From Thoreauomyces humboldtii (Eukaryota > Chytridiomycota > Chytridiomycetes > Spizellomycetales > Powellomycetaceae), in assembly GCA_027596035.1 (NCBI GenBank), contig JADGJA010000314.1, positions 1 through 24,169 on the forward strand: 24,169 nucleotides of DNA, written 5' to 3'. The translations under genes and the position numbers were made by a program. The number at the start of each line of letters is the position of its first letter. Position 1 is the first letter of the stretch. The notes under the pieces were generated by a model. It was not told where the DNA came from. It worked only from the letters and a program-made list of their open reading frames with translations, and did not search any database. Below are positions 1 through 9,167 of this stretch, piece by piece.

Positions 1-107
1 GGGCGGGCGGGGTTCGCTCAGAGCGAGCAACCACAGTAAACCCCTTCCCCCGCAAGTGTATGTTGACTTTTTCTCTCGGATTTCCCATTTTTCTTTTCCC
101 CCTGCAG

Positions 108-328
108 TCTTCGACGCCAGCAAAGGTCGAGCCAGCTACGCGCCCGGAATGTCCTACCACGTGTTCGCGGGAAAGGACGCCTCTCGAGCCCTCGCAAAGT
201 CGAGTCTCAAGAGCGAGGACTGCGTGTCCGACACCGAGGGTCTTTCGGAGAAGGAGCTCGAGACCTTGGCTCATTGGGAGAGGTTCTATCGGAAAAAGTA
301 CCAGGTCGTGGGTACCGTCGTTGCGTAA
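108..328 (+). CDS. Membrane-associated progesterone receptor (MAPR/Dap1) family, last exon only
   Basis: This is the 3' exon of a cytochrome-b5-like heme-binding protein of the MAPR/Dap1/PGRMC family, which binds heme and supports cytochrome P450 enzymes of sterol synthesis. It begins after a pyrimidine-rich stretch ending CTGCAG (AG at 106-107), in phase 1, and ends at TAA 326-328. The peptide reads FDASKG..., a YxPG-like turn, then the hallmark FAGKDASRALAK, an acidic stretch (LSEKELETL) and the C-terminal W-E-RF-RKKY-VVG. This is the order seen in the second half of MAPR domains. The upstream half, with any N-terminal membrane anchor, lies outside the window, because bases 1-107 read as intron. 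It converges tail to tail with the lipase-like gene, 274 bp away. Dap1 versus neudesin-type cannot be settled from this exon. Confidence 0.85.
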
Positions 329-602
329 AAAAAAAAAGAGCGTGTGCCCCAAAAGTCACAGGCGTAGACGGTTTTCGAAAATGGGAAACTCTTCGCATTT
401 GGGAATTATACATGAGCACCTTTTCTGGGCATCCTCGGTCCCCTGATCCAGCCTCTTCCCCCCCGCAACCTCGTCCACGTAAAATCCCATTTTCGGGTCA
501 GGTTGGAGACGTCCGGCATCCCACAGCTTACAACGTTCCTCCACAATCAGCAACCTCCTGCCATCGTCATTGAGCATAATTCGACGTGGCCGGCGGTTTT
601 TG

Positions 603-1583
603 CTAATGACGTATATTACTTATTACTGTACTTCCACAAAGCAACTCTTCTGCTTGGAGATGCACATCAATGAAAGCCAATGCCGTTGACGATAGCGACC
701 AGCGCACACCGAACACCAATCCTATGAAAACGTCCACGACGAATCGTACCATGCACCATTTCGAAACCTGGTCGACCTTTACACCCAGTCTGTGTTCTTT
801 CTCGTTCAAGCCTGGTCGCACGTCTATCCATTGCTGCTTTCCTGTCAGCGTCACGTCCTTTGCACCAAAGGGCATGCATGATACAGGGTCGCCAACGACA
901 CCGATGTAGCTACACGAAAGCAATCGTCGACAGAGCGAGTCGACCTTGGTTCGCATGGCGACCCGAGCTCCCGCGATCTGGATGCAATGCACGGGACGTG
1001 AAACCATGACTGCGGCACAGAACGCTTGGGCAGCACCCAAGCTGAAGCCAGCGAATACGACTTGCCGCGAAGAAGGTCTCTTCACGCAGTGGTCTCGTAT
1101 GCAGTCGATGAGCGGACGACCGCTCGTGTTCATTATCGGTTCGCGCAACAGTCGTTGGTGTGCTACCGACAAGCCGAGGTCGTCACATGCGTGATTGCCG
1201 ATCGCCCAACAGATGTCGAGAAGATTCCCGAGACAACGCGGAGTTCGGTGTGCAGTGCAAACCGTCTTCAGACCGTCACGGAACGACACCACCTGTGCAG
1301 ATAGCTGATCGAGCATCGTGGGCCGGAAACACACCCACAGGTCACGGGTGGTTGTGTTTCGAGCTATCCGGACAAACGAACGATTTCCGTATTGGTCTCC
1401 AAACGACTTGACCAACTCGAACGTGTCTCCGTGCGCGCCGAACGGTTGAACGTATTGCGTGGCGTTCGGATCTCCATCGGTTTCGATTGGACTCGTGAGG
1501 AAGAGCTGTGGTGCTTCCAGAAGCCATTGTTGTTGCATGCTCTTGGGAAGTAAATGGACGAGAAGGAAAACGTAAAAGCACAT
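603..1583 (-). CDS. Lipase class 3-like alpha/beta hydrolase
   Basis: An intronless reading frame that looks like a class-3 (fungal triacylglycerol-type) lipase or related esterase. Numbered from the ATG at 1583 (326 aa), a nucleophile elbow GFSLG (Ser about 181) sits after a VVFA strand and is followed by AAQAF. A strand plus IQIAGARVA comes where lipases carry their FG-PRVG motif, then GDPVSCMP (Asp about 232), the usual catalytic Asp position. His 264 or His 308 could complete the triad; I cannot choose. The start at 1583 is preferred because it puts a hydrophobic segment (CFYVFLLVHLL) at the N terminus as a signal peptide or anchor. The frame stays open to an ATG at 1751, which would add 56 proline/serine-rich residues. 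A second hydrophobic stretch near the C terminus (VVDVFIGLVFGV) is unusual and may tether the enzyme. A TATA-like run lies at 1808-1817. Confidence 0.65.
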   Translation of the reverse strand: MCFYVFLLVHLLPKSMQQQWLLEAPQLFLTSPIETDGDPNATQYVQPFGAHGDTFELVKSFGDQYGNRSFVRIARNTTTRDLWVCFRPTMLDQLSAQVVSFRDGLKTVCTAHRTPRCLGNLLDICWAIGNHACDDLGLSVAHQRLLREPIMNTSGRPLIDCIRDHCVKRPSSRQVVFAGFSLGAAQAFCAAVMVSRPVHCIQIAGARVAMRTKVDSLCRRLLSCSYIGVVGDPVSCMPFGAKDVTLTGKQQWIDVRPGLNEKEHRLGVKVDQVSKWCMVRFVVDVFIGLVFGVRWSLSSTALAFIDVHLQAEELLCGSTVISNIRH

Positions 1584-1892
1584 CTGGGAGCCAGGCACCG
1601 CTGAGGCACCGTGACACATTCGACAGTGATTGGACGTCCGGCTACCCGGTAACTGCACGCCAAAACCACCAAGAGGCAAGGGCTGTCTCAAACTCGCTTG
1701 ACGGGACGGGCTACGCGATGGCGGGAGATAAGGCGACAAGAGCTGGGTCACGGGCTCGCGGGTCTCTTCCCCAGGTCAAAGACCCCTTGTTGCATGGTTG
1801 AAAAGTCAGATATATATGTACAAGAAACAAAAAAAAAAAAAGAGAAAGTAAACCCTCGCCCGTCCCCCCGCCCGCATAGCCGCATGCCCACT
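1584..1892. other. Spacer between the lipase-like gene and pacC
   Basis: This holds the 5' region of the lipase-like gene and the 3' flank of pacC, both on the minus strand. It contains the optional 56-codon N-terminal extension of the lipase frame (1584-1751), an alternating TA run at 1808-1817 that could serve as a TATA element, and an A13-type homopolymer near 1829-1842. No other gene was seen. Confidence 0.5.
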
Positions 1893-3830
1893 CTACTTGT
1901 GTTTCGAGATTTTGTCCGCGACCCTCTGCATGAGGGTCTTGACCAGCACCGAATGTCTGTTCCTGAGCATGAGAGCGCTGGCCCTGTTCATCGTCGCCGC
2001 TTGCTGTCTCCTTGGACGGGTAGACGAGGAGACGTCCTCGTCCAACTGCTTCCTGACGTTCATGTCCCTGAACTGCTTCAGCATGGCCTCCGTCTCGGCG
2101 TCCTGGGACGCGCGGGACGGCGTCCTCCCGTGTCCCGCCATCGTCGTGGGAGGAGCGGGTGCGACGGGAGCGCCGGCCTGCTGAGGGAGGAGACTGTACA
2201 CCGTCGGCACGTACGGGGTGGAAGACACCTGCTGTTCGCGTTCCCAGTGGTGGTGGTGGGGTCCTCCTCCTCCGGGGCTGCCGTAGGCCGCGGGAGGGAA
2301 GACGCCGATGTAGTCGTCCTGCATCGGTTGCGGAGGGAAGAAGAGCGCGCTGGTGCTCGCGCTGAGAGGGTTGTTGTTCATGTGCTGCTGGACGTCCGGC
2401 GACAGTGGGTAGCTCGTGGTGGACGGGATCGGGGACACGAGGTGGGTCTGGGAGGGGACGAAGGGCTGTTGGAGGACGTTGTTGTTCGAAGGGAGGTAGA
2501 AGGATTGGTCCGGTTTGAACGACGGAGCGTTCGTTCCCATTCCTCCCAGTCCCATTCCCATTCCCATGCCCGGTTGCTGCCTCGTCTGCTGGTCGTCGGA
2601 GGGCAGGTCGAGGTAGTAAGCCGAGTGATCGATCTCGTTGGACAGCTGCAGGAGGAAGTCGTTGAGCTCGTTGAGGTCCTCCACGGGCTGCGAGTCGAAA
2701 GCCGGGGCAAAGACGGAGCCGGCCACATGTTTGGGCTGCTTCTCTACGGGTTCGTCGAAGAGGTACAGAGCGATCTCGTCGAGACGTTCAGCGAGCACAG
2801 GATCGTACGTCGATGTGAACTTTTTCCTCTTGATGTCCATCATGAAGTCGTCCACGGGATCGTAGGTTCGCTTGGACGACGGGATGAGTGCGGGTTGAGG
2901 GTAAAGGTTGCTTCCCATGCGTTGAGCGGGAGCGGTGGGAGGCGACGATGCGAGGAACTGATCGATCTCGTTGTTGGCGATGCTGACGTCGCTCGCGTAG
3001 CCGTTGGTCGCGTCGCTGAGCGAGTCGTACGAGGAGGCTTGGCCTTGAGGAAAGAAGTTGTCGTTGGACATGAGGGGAGCCGGCGAAGGTGAGGTCCAGG
3101 CGAAGCTCGTGAGCGGGGAGGGAGTGGCATTGTAGTCGGATGATGCGTCGGACGGAGGGGCTATTGGACAGCGACGAAATGTCGGTTAGCGGGCGATGAT
3201 CCCGACAGATTTGCACGAGGCATTGCGCGGGAGTCGATGCTCACCTCTCGGCATCACGTTGCTGCTCCTTCGTCGACTGTCCCTCCTGATGGCATCCATG
3301 GCCTGGGGGACCCTCAACGCATCCAACGTCTCGCCTTTCGCCAAAAGGCCCTCCCTGATGGCCTCGTTCTCGTGCAACTTGTCATGCTTCTTCCTATCCT
3401 GCGGCCTCTTGAAGGCCCGTCGACAGATGCCGCAGACGTAGGGCTTCAGAGGGATGTGGATCCTGACGTGCGAGGTGGCATGGTCACGCTTCCCGAACTC
3501 TGGGAGCGAGCAGTCGTCCCAAGCGCACAGGAGGGAGAGGTTGTTGGTGGTGCGTCGACCGATGTGGTCGAGCGTGACGTGGATGTAGAGGTCGTTCGCG
3601 TCGGCGAACAGACAGGTGCAAGGACTTGGGAGACGCCAGAGGCATCGGAGCATCTGCGGAGAGCTGCCGTTGGTTGGGGATGGAGAGGAGGAAGGGAGGA
3701 CAGCACTGACGTTGGTCGACGGGTGCGAGTGCGTGTGCTGCGCGGAAGGAACGGCGGCGATGTGGTGATAGTGTTGTTCCTTCTGGGTTGTACGAGGCAC
3801 CGCGAGGACACGCGGCTGGTGGGTGGTCAT
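1893..3830 (-). CDS. pacC: PacC/Rim101 pH-response zinc-finger transcription factor
   Basis: Two exons, 3830-3245 and 3160-1893, joined across an 84-nt intron (donor AG/GTGAGC, branch-like GCTAAC, acceptor AATAG, phase 1) give 617 aa. Three C2H2 fingers lie at about residues 63-89, 102-125 (C102, C107, H121, H125) and 133-153 (C133, C136, H149, H153). They carry family signatures GRRTTNNL between fingers 1 and 2 and IPLKPYVC plus FKRPQDRKKH in finger 3. After the fingers come the VDDF-MD-KRKK region and a low-complexity tail. In the family, ambient pH drives ESCRT/PalA-linked proteolysis that activates the factor for alkaline-response genes. LYPQPAL (about 281-287) fits the LYPXnL docking motif for PalA/Rim20/Alix. 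Finger 1 has a C-X7-C spacing instead of C-X4-C. The start at 3830 is preferred over an open extension to 4037, whose residues look like untranslated sequence. A 464-codon antisense frame over this gene is a shadow. Confidence 0.95.
3161..3244 (-). other. pacC intron (84 nt)
   Basis: The donor is GTGAGC after AG, a CTAAC branch-point motif lies about 30 nt upstream of the AATAG acceptor, and splicing joins codon 196 (G|CC). Reading through instead would stop within 20 codons of the donor, soon after the zinc fingers. Confidence 0.9.
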
Positions 3831-4005
3831 TGTCGGAGGACCGGAAGGATTGTACGTGAACTGGTGAGTGTTTTTAAAAAAAAGTACGATTTTCTTGACG
3901 GTGCACGGTGAGGTAGGTGCGTGGGTGCGTGGAGGAAGGGACAGGATATACATAACGGTAAGAATCCAAGTGAGACAGATGAGACAGACAGCGCCGAGCC
4001 AGACA

Positions 4006-4011
4006 GCCAAG
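4006..4011 (+). promoter_or_regulatory. GCCAAG, possible PacC site
   Basis: The hexamer matches the known PacC target consensus 5'-GCCARG and lies about 176 bp upstream of the pacC start codon. Two further matches are at 4092-4097 (reverse) and 4471-4476. The motif is short and may be chance; autoregulation is inferred only. Confidence 0.3.
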
Positions 4012-4197
4012 ACAAGGCGGGGTACAGTACAGTGCACCGCTGTGGAGAGAGAGGCGCGCGGATGCCCAGAAAAAAGGCCGAGAGGTGCTTTCTTGGCATC
4101 TCTTCCCTTCTTCTTCTGCCGATCGTCCCATGACCTCCCACGGTACCGGTCCTTCCCCCAGTCCCCGGTCGAAGGGAAAGGCGGCGCACCAAACGCC

Positions 4198-4222
4198 CCC
4201 TATACCCTATACCCTAACCCTG
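4198..4222 (+). repeat. Interstitial telomere-like tract (CCCTATA, CCCTAA)
   Basis: Two CCCTATA units are followed by CCCTAACCCT, almost two copies of the canonical CCCTAA (TTAGGG) unit. It lies about 370 bp upstream of pacC in non-coding DNA. It could be a telobox-type protein site, a scar, or a template-like element. Confidence 0.6.
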
Positions 4223-4659
4223 CACTCCGCAACCCTTTGGCTGCTATGATCTTCGTCAGGAAAAGCCCCAACCGACTTCGGAAGCGAAAGTATCGAAGGT
4301 ACCCGATTACGCTGCTGGCACGAAGACTCTGTTCGGGCACATGCGTGGGAACGTCCACTCGTCGGCTTGTTGACGGTGGATCATCTGTTAGCGGGGATGA
4401 GCATTTGTCGGTCGTCCTCCCGCAGCCAAAGCGAATGCCAGCCATGTATATTGCAGGAGGCGGGAAACATGCCAAGTCTTGCCCAAGCAAAGGTTGCTCC
4501 TTGTCTCCCAAAGAGCGTGTGTCTGTTCTGACGGGATCAGATTCTTCCACCTTGGTGAAACGAAGGCAAACACAAAAGGATGACTACTATACACTATTTA
4601 CATACAAGAGAGCTACGGGTGAGAGGGAAAGGAACCTCAATGTACAACAACCTCGTTCG

Positions 4660-5091
4660 CTACTGAGTGGGTTCGTAAGGCGGGAAGGCTTGATATCCAG
4701 TCGTATAGGGTTCGCTCTTCGTGGCCGCTGGAGCCGGAGGTACGGGAGGTTGGGGAGGAGGCGGGTAAGGGTAGGCACCCGCAGAGTAAGGGGGAACGTA
4801 GGCTGGGTACGATCCCACATGGTATCCCGGCGGCGGTGCCCCTCCCACGACGGGCGCTTGCATCGTGCGGAGTCGCTGTCTCTTGCGCAGGTAATAGGCT
4901 CCCCCGATGCCCCCGAGGACTATGGCGACGACCACGACGATCCGGATCACGATCAGGGCCGTCACCTGGGCCTGCGACGGTTGGGGGATGACGACTCGTT
5001 GAGCCGCCGCCGACGGGACGAGGGAAAGGAGGAGAAGGGGAAAGGAAATCAGGAGCGTTGTGGTGCTCGAAAGTGACCGAGGAAAAGACAT
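4660..5091 (-). CDS. Small type I single-pass membrane protein with proline/tyrosine-rich tail and PPGY motif
   Basis: A 143-aa intronless frame; family not recognised. Residues 1-30 form a clear signal peptide (a run of leucines, then SAAAQ). Residues about 42-67 form a transmembrane helix rich in I/V/L, followed by the positive stop-transfer stretch LRKRQRLR, so the tail should face the cytosol. The tail (about 80-143) is rich in Pro and Tyr and includes PPGY at 87-90, a PPxY-type motif. In yeast such motifs on small membrane adaptors recruit WW domains of Rsp5/Nedd4 ubiquitin ligases; the overall plan recalls Rcr1-like adaptors, although I see no specific homology. The extracellular/luminal part is only about 12 residues. 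The start is the only ATG that gives the signal peptide. Confidence 0.7.
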   Translation of the reverse strand: MSFPRSLSSTTTLLISFPLLLLSLVPSAAAQRVVIPQPSQAQVTALIVIRIVVVVAIVLGGIGGAYYLRKRQRLRTMQAPVVGGAPPPGYHVGSYPAYVPPYSAGAYPYPPPPQPPVPPAPAATKSEPYTTGYQAFPPYEPTQ

Positions 5092-5509
5092 TGTGGGGGA
5101 CCGACGAATTAAGTCGCAGTTTGGTGTGGGGGAAACTCTGTTCGGCTACTTTGCGAAGACGGTATGTGACTTGTACTATGATAATATATGTACTGTAAGT
5201 GGGAATGGAATGCTGGTGGTGTGAAGTGCGCGAGGGAAAGGGAAAGGGAAAGCGGTGGAAACGGCGATGAGCGGACAGTTCCGACAGCCGAATGCGCCGA
5301 GTCGGCGTCATGGACCCCGTGTTCAAAGTACAAGGATGCGCAAAGTGCATGTTGAGAATTATAAGGCGGACGCATAGAGGAGGTGCACCGAAAGCGGTTG
5401 CAAGTCTGCTTTCCAGTCTCTTGCGCTGTACAGGGATCTTCGCTAACTACGCGTCCAGGGACCGCAAGGAGTCAGGATATCTATGTGGACGAAACCTCAA
5501 AAGCAATGC
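5092..5509. other. Spacer upstream of the PPGY protein gene
   Basis: This is the 5' flank of the PPGY membrane protein gene and the 3' flank of the multi-pass protein gene. It includes three GGGAAA hexamers in tandem at about 5232-5250 (CT-rich on the sense strand of the downstream gene), which would lie in its promoter or leader. Nothing else was recognised. Confidence 0.5.
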
Positions 5510-6154
5510 TCAAGCAAGCTCTTGTTTGATAAGATACCAGACAAGCAGATTCAAGATCTCCCCTATCCACGGCACATCCAGCGTGAAGCATGCGATGCAG
5601 TTCACGCTGTACAAGAGCACAGCAGGGGAGCGAGCCGCCACGGCCCATACGAGGTTCGCTGCTATGACGATGGTGAACATGTGCTTCATGTGAAAGAACC
5701 TCTGGCTCAACGCAAGGACAGGCGCGAGGAGGATGAGCCAGGGCGAGTATGGCACGTCGAACGCGGCGAAGAGTCGGAAGAGGGACAGGTTGGTGGCCGC
5801 CAAGACGATCGCAGGCTCGGTGATGTGGGGGAGGTGATGGATGAGGTAGGAGAAGTCGGATCGGTCGGGCTGCAGCAGACCTGAGGCTGCAAGGAGCAAC
5901 TGAACTGGAAAAATACGAGGTTGGAATCAATCAACTGTTGTAATTCATGCATGATGGAGGATACCTAACGACTCGCTGAAGAAGAGACATCTCAACCATG
6001 AAGGCCCGATGTCCCAGCCTAGTGACGCGAACCAAAGACTGAGAGCGGATGTGCGTGATGAGCTCTGGGTTTGCCGAACTTGCTGTGATAAAGTAATTGA
6101 TCAACAGTACCTTGAAGCTCCGACTGTAAGGGAGTGTATGGTGTTGCTGACCAT
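5510..6154 (-). CDS. Multi-pass membrane protein of unknown function (170 aa)
   Basis: Three exons: 6154-6111, 6038-5965 and 5904-5510. Intron 1 (72 nt) has GTACTG/CTCTCAG borders and intron 2 (60 nt) has GTATCC/TTTCCAG. Together they give 513 nt ending at a stop at 5510-5512. Exons 2 and 3 are well supported, because the join makes a continuous hydrophobic protein (SESL|VQLLL). Exon 1 is less certain. Predicted membrane segments are about residues 30-50, 71-88, 95-110, 115-147 (possibly two) and 155-165, with a basic/amphipathic end KQELA. Conserved-looking features are DIGPSWLRC in the N-terminal part and FFHMKHMF between helices. I do not recognise the family; TMEM97/EXPERA-like and TMEM33-like folds were considered but their key motifs are absent. 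It lies head to tail with the SAM protein gene upstream. Confidence 0.6.
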
Positions 6155-6358
6155 GGCGGAGACCTTTCTGCCCTTGATGTATTTGTAACGAAGACGTGCG
6201 AATGGTTTTCCATGTGCGAATGCCTTCGGCCTTCCTTGTGCATCAGCTTTTCACCAAAGGTCTTGCATGACTCATTCGACAGAATTCGGGCCGCTTCAGA
6301 TATTCCCTCTCAGACGTCTCAGTGCTCCCACAGGAAGTTCAGCGTCAGAAGTCCTCAG

Positions 6359-7846
6359 CTAGTTGACAACCTCAATCTCCGGCCTTTCCTCCTCCTTCTC
6401 GTCAGTGTTCTCTCCTCGGACGAGCTCGCCCCTAGCGCCAAAAAACTTTCGAGCCCTACCGACGAGCACACCCATGTTGTTCAGATCCCCCTCCGTGAGC
6501 TGCACGAGCGCCTGTCCATCGATGCTGTTGCGTCTGAACGTCTCGGACAGCTTGCCGAGCTCGACTCGATTAAGCCACTCCTCGACGTCCTCCTTCTTCC
6601 AGAGGAGCACCGGTCGCGCGCTCGGGGTCAAGGCGACGGTTGGTTCGGCAGCTGCGGGCTGGGACACGGCCATAGGGGTGTCGAGGAACGAGCTCGTGTC
6701 CGATGGAGATCTTGCGTTGTGGTTGTGAGTTTGAGGTTCCGAAAGGGCGGAGCCTTGACCTGGTGTTGGCATCACCGGTTGCGGAGACGGATGCAGATAC
6801 GGATACTGCGGCCGCTGATACTGATGCTGCTGATGCTGTTGCTGTTGCTGGTACGGTTGCTGTTGCTGTTGCTGTTGCTGATACAGAGGGTAGGCAGCAT
6901 AGTTCATGGTCATCGGCGGTCCTTGGACAAGCCCCTGGACGGGAGTGTTGGGTTGATCCGTCGGCGGCCTTCTCTTGAGCGCCGTTCGATCGAATGCCCA
7001 GGTGATAAGTCCGGCAAGGAAGCATAGGCCTGCGTATCCGAGAATGGATCCCCCAATGATGAGGAACCATCGTTTCGTGATGCTGCAGTCGATCACGTAT
7101 GGCGCCCTGCAAGCATCGTCGTAGGAAGCGCACTGTTCACGATAAGAGCGATCAGATTGATTATTCGAATACAGCGGAGCCTCTCGCATCCATCATAGGC
7201 GTTCATAACATACAGCGTTGCTCGGAAGACCCGAGTAGCATGTCCCACCCGACCCGGTGAGATATCCGAGTCCGATGCACGCGGCTCCGATGAATCCGGC
7301 CGAGAATCCACCTCCGAAAAACAGGGCTTTTCGTTGTGGTCGTCCGATCATCCATAACGCGATGGCCAAGCCAAGAGGTCCGAACACGCCGTTCAGAACG
7401 AAGCTGACCCAGAAGGCGCTCACGTTCGGGCGGCTGGATCCCCTGAACCACGATCCAATCAAGAGTCCTCCATCTCCATATGCATAAGTATTCACGTATT
7501 GCGGCTGGACCACGTAGTAGACTGGAGCCGGCTGAGAGCCGACGGGTGGCTGTGTCTGGATCTGATTCATCCGCGACTGCTCGACGAGCGTCGGGCCAGG
7601 ATACTGCGAAGGAGGTCGCTGACTCTGAGTTCGCACCTGAGGTTGCTGCAAGGATGGATGCTGCTGCTGAGATGTCTGCGTTTGCTCCTGACGTGGGGAA
7701 ACTTGATTGCGAGCTGAGGCCGGTCGGCGACGAGGCTGACTGACATCCGAGGCAGGAGGCTGGTCCATGGGACTTGCGGCCAAACTGGTCTGCCCGGATG
7801 AGGGTCCTTCCTGAACATCCTCTCGGGGGTGTGTCGACCGAGGCAT
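6359..7846 (-). CDS. PolyQ SAM-domain membrane protein, two exons
   Basis: Exons 7846-7214 and 7132-6359 give 468 aa. The 81-nt intron (7213-7133) has a perfect GTATGT donor and a GAACAG acceptor, and it removes an in-frame TGA at 7195-7193. Layout: a disordered Gln/Pro/Ser-rich N terminus (1-110); two transmembrane segments (about 143-166 and 173-197); a short loop with clustered cysteines on both sides of the splice junction (GTCYSGL...CASYDDACRAP...DCS); a third transmembrane segment (about 233-258); a polyglutamine tract (about 295-316); and a C-terminal SAM domain (about 388-447, with W-DVEEWL, Gly-Leu-rich helix 5 and LNNMGV). SAM domains oligomerise or bind partners, so the protein may scaffold at a membrane; substrate and compartment are unknown. 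Read without splicing, it looks like two genes 3 nt apart in the same frame, which argues for one gene with an intron. Confidence 0.8.
7133..7213 (-). other. 81-nt intron containing an in-frame TGA
   Basis: The length is a multiple of three, the donor is GTATGT and the acceptor is ACAG. Retention would not shift the frame but would end the protein at 217 aa, before the third transmembrane segment and SAM domain. A TGG ATG follows the stop immediately. Confidence 0.85.
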
Positions 7847-9167
7847 TGCTGTACAGGATGGTAATCAAAGATACGTCCAGGGAGGAACAAAAAACTATAT
7901 GAGCTACAGGCTTTTTAGCTGCTGTAAAGGAGGCTGCCGAATACAGGCTATTTCCGTCGGTTGTGTGCGCGGAACGAACACCCAGAGGACCGCAGTGTTG
8001 CAGGGAATGGCGAGGTGTATATTGGTTGCGCTTTTATAGTTGGGTCCAAAGAAAGCCTCGCGGCCACAAGTTCTCTGACGGAGAGCATATTTCTCGGGAC
8101 TAGGATGTTATCGACAATACAAACAACTCACAACTCAAGGTTCAATCGGAGCGAAGATGCACCTCCTCCCATTACGATAGGAAGATATGTCGGATCGCTG
8201 TTTGCCTATCAAGGGCTCTTGGGAATCATCTGTCACGGATCTTTTCTTGACTTTCCTGTGATCCCAAGACTTTGACAGCCAATACCCTGGTGTGCGATAC
8301 ATCCTTCCTGGTGGGATTCTAACTCAAATCTGGACATGTCTCTTTGATCAAAACATACCCACTCTTTCCGTAGGGCATGCTCGAGCCGGCATGTAGTGGA
8401 AGCGAGAGGAAGTTGGAAAGCTTGACTATGCAAAGTCGTCATCCCAGCTCTGATAAAGACTTGAGGTGACATCGCAGTGCAAGCGAACTACACCGGTGGG
8501 AAACAGACTGGTAGGAGCCTAGTAAGACGCACAAACCTGAGGGCTCAGAAGTCCTTCAATGTCGGTCGGTAACTCGCTGCGCCACGCTTTCTGTGTTGAC
8601 CATGTGCGGGTGTAATCACTTTGCCCACTACCTCACGAAGCCAAAACAGAGGCCTCTGCCAGAACGTTTCCCACAATGCTTAAAGGGATCGAGCTCTCCC
8701 GGTATGGACACGACTCCAATTCCTCCGCTCGGCTTTGTATACTTCCTCACAGAGCTAGATCCTTGAAGTGGAACTAGGCGGAAGCACGGTTGCGGTCTGC
8801 GCAGCACCTTGTTGTGTTGCCAATGCGTCTCGTTCACTCCGTAATCAGCTTATCGAAGCGGACCGGAAGATATCGGGCCTTGTTGCGGGGTGGCGAAACG
8901 TTACTAGTTGCCGCGGAAAGGACCGACCGCAACGTGCAGAGACTTACCAGGGCGTGGTACCAGCAGCGGGTTCCTTGGAGTGACACAGGAAGCGTTCTGG
9001 AATGCTTGGAAGGACTCTACGAAGGCGGGAAAGTGCTGCGCGCCTAACGAATCCGCTGTCCAAAAACCCCAGAACCCGGTGCAAACTCGAACGAGGCTTC
9101 CATTCCGACATCCAGCTTCTTTATACTCAGCCCACGCGGCCATGCCTCCCCTCCCCCCACCGCGGCG
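7847..9167. other. Gene-poor stretch
   Basis: About 1.3 kb containing the 5' flank of the SAM protein gene. Short frames occur on both strands, but none has family motifs, a sensible composition or splice-supported extension. I found no tRNA with matching A and B boxes and no transposase. I see nothing that can be named here. Confidence 0.5.

Larger units (their letters stand above)
3831..4659. other. Intergenic region upstream of pacC, with GCCARG sites and a telomere-like motif
   Basis: 829 bp without a credible gene. The long + frame crossing it is unsupported and runs antisense to the neighbouring gene. It holds the pacC 5' flank and the 3' flank of the PPGY protein gene. There are three matches to the PacC binding consensus GCCARG: 4006-4011 (+), 4092-4097 (-) and 4471-4476 (+). 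A short telomere-like tract lies at 4198-4222. A CAGACAGATGAGACAG-like purine-rich stretch lies near 3971-3990. Confidence 0.5.

Noticed and set aside
1698..3092. 464-codon + strand frame across pacC
   Set aside because: It is antisense to the spliced PacC gene, is Arg/Val/Gly-rich with no domains, and reflects the codon bias of the real gene.
3868..5076. 402-codon + strand frame between pacC and the PPGY gene
   Set aside because: It has mixed composition and no domain, and overlaps antisense the clearly coding PPGY membrane protein.
7189..7195. Two adjacent genes or a bicistronic unit (TGA, TGG, ATG)
   Set aside because: The two frames are in phase and a consensus 81-nt intron removes the stop while uniting a Cys-rich loop. 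One gene is simpler.
8141..8152. GGTTCAATC as a tRNA B box
   Set aside because: No pairing T-arm, no A box at the right distance and no acceptor stem.
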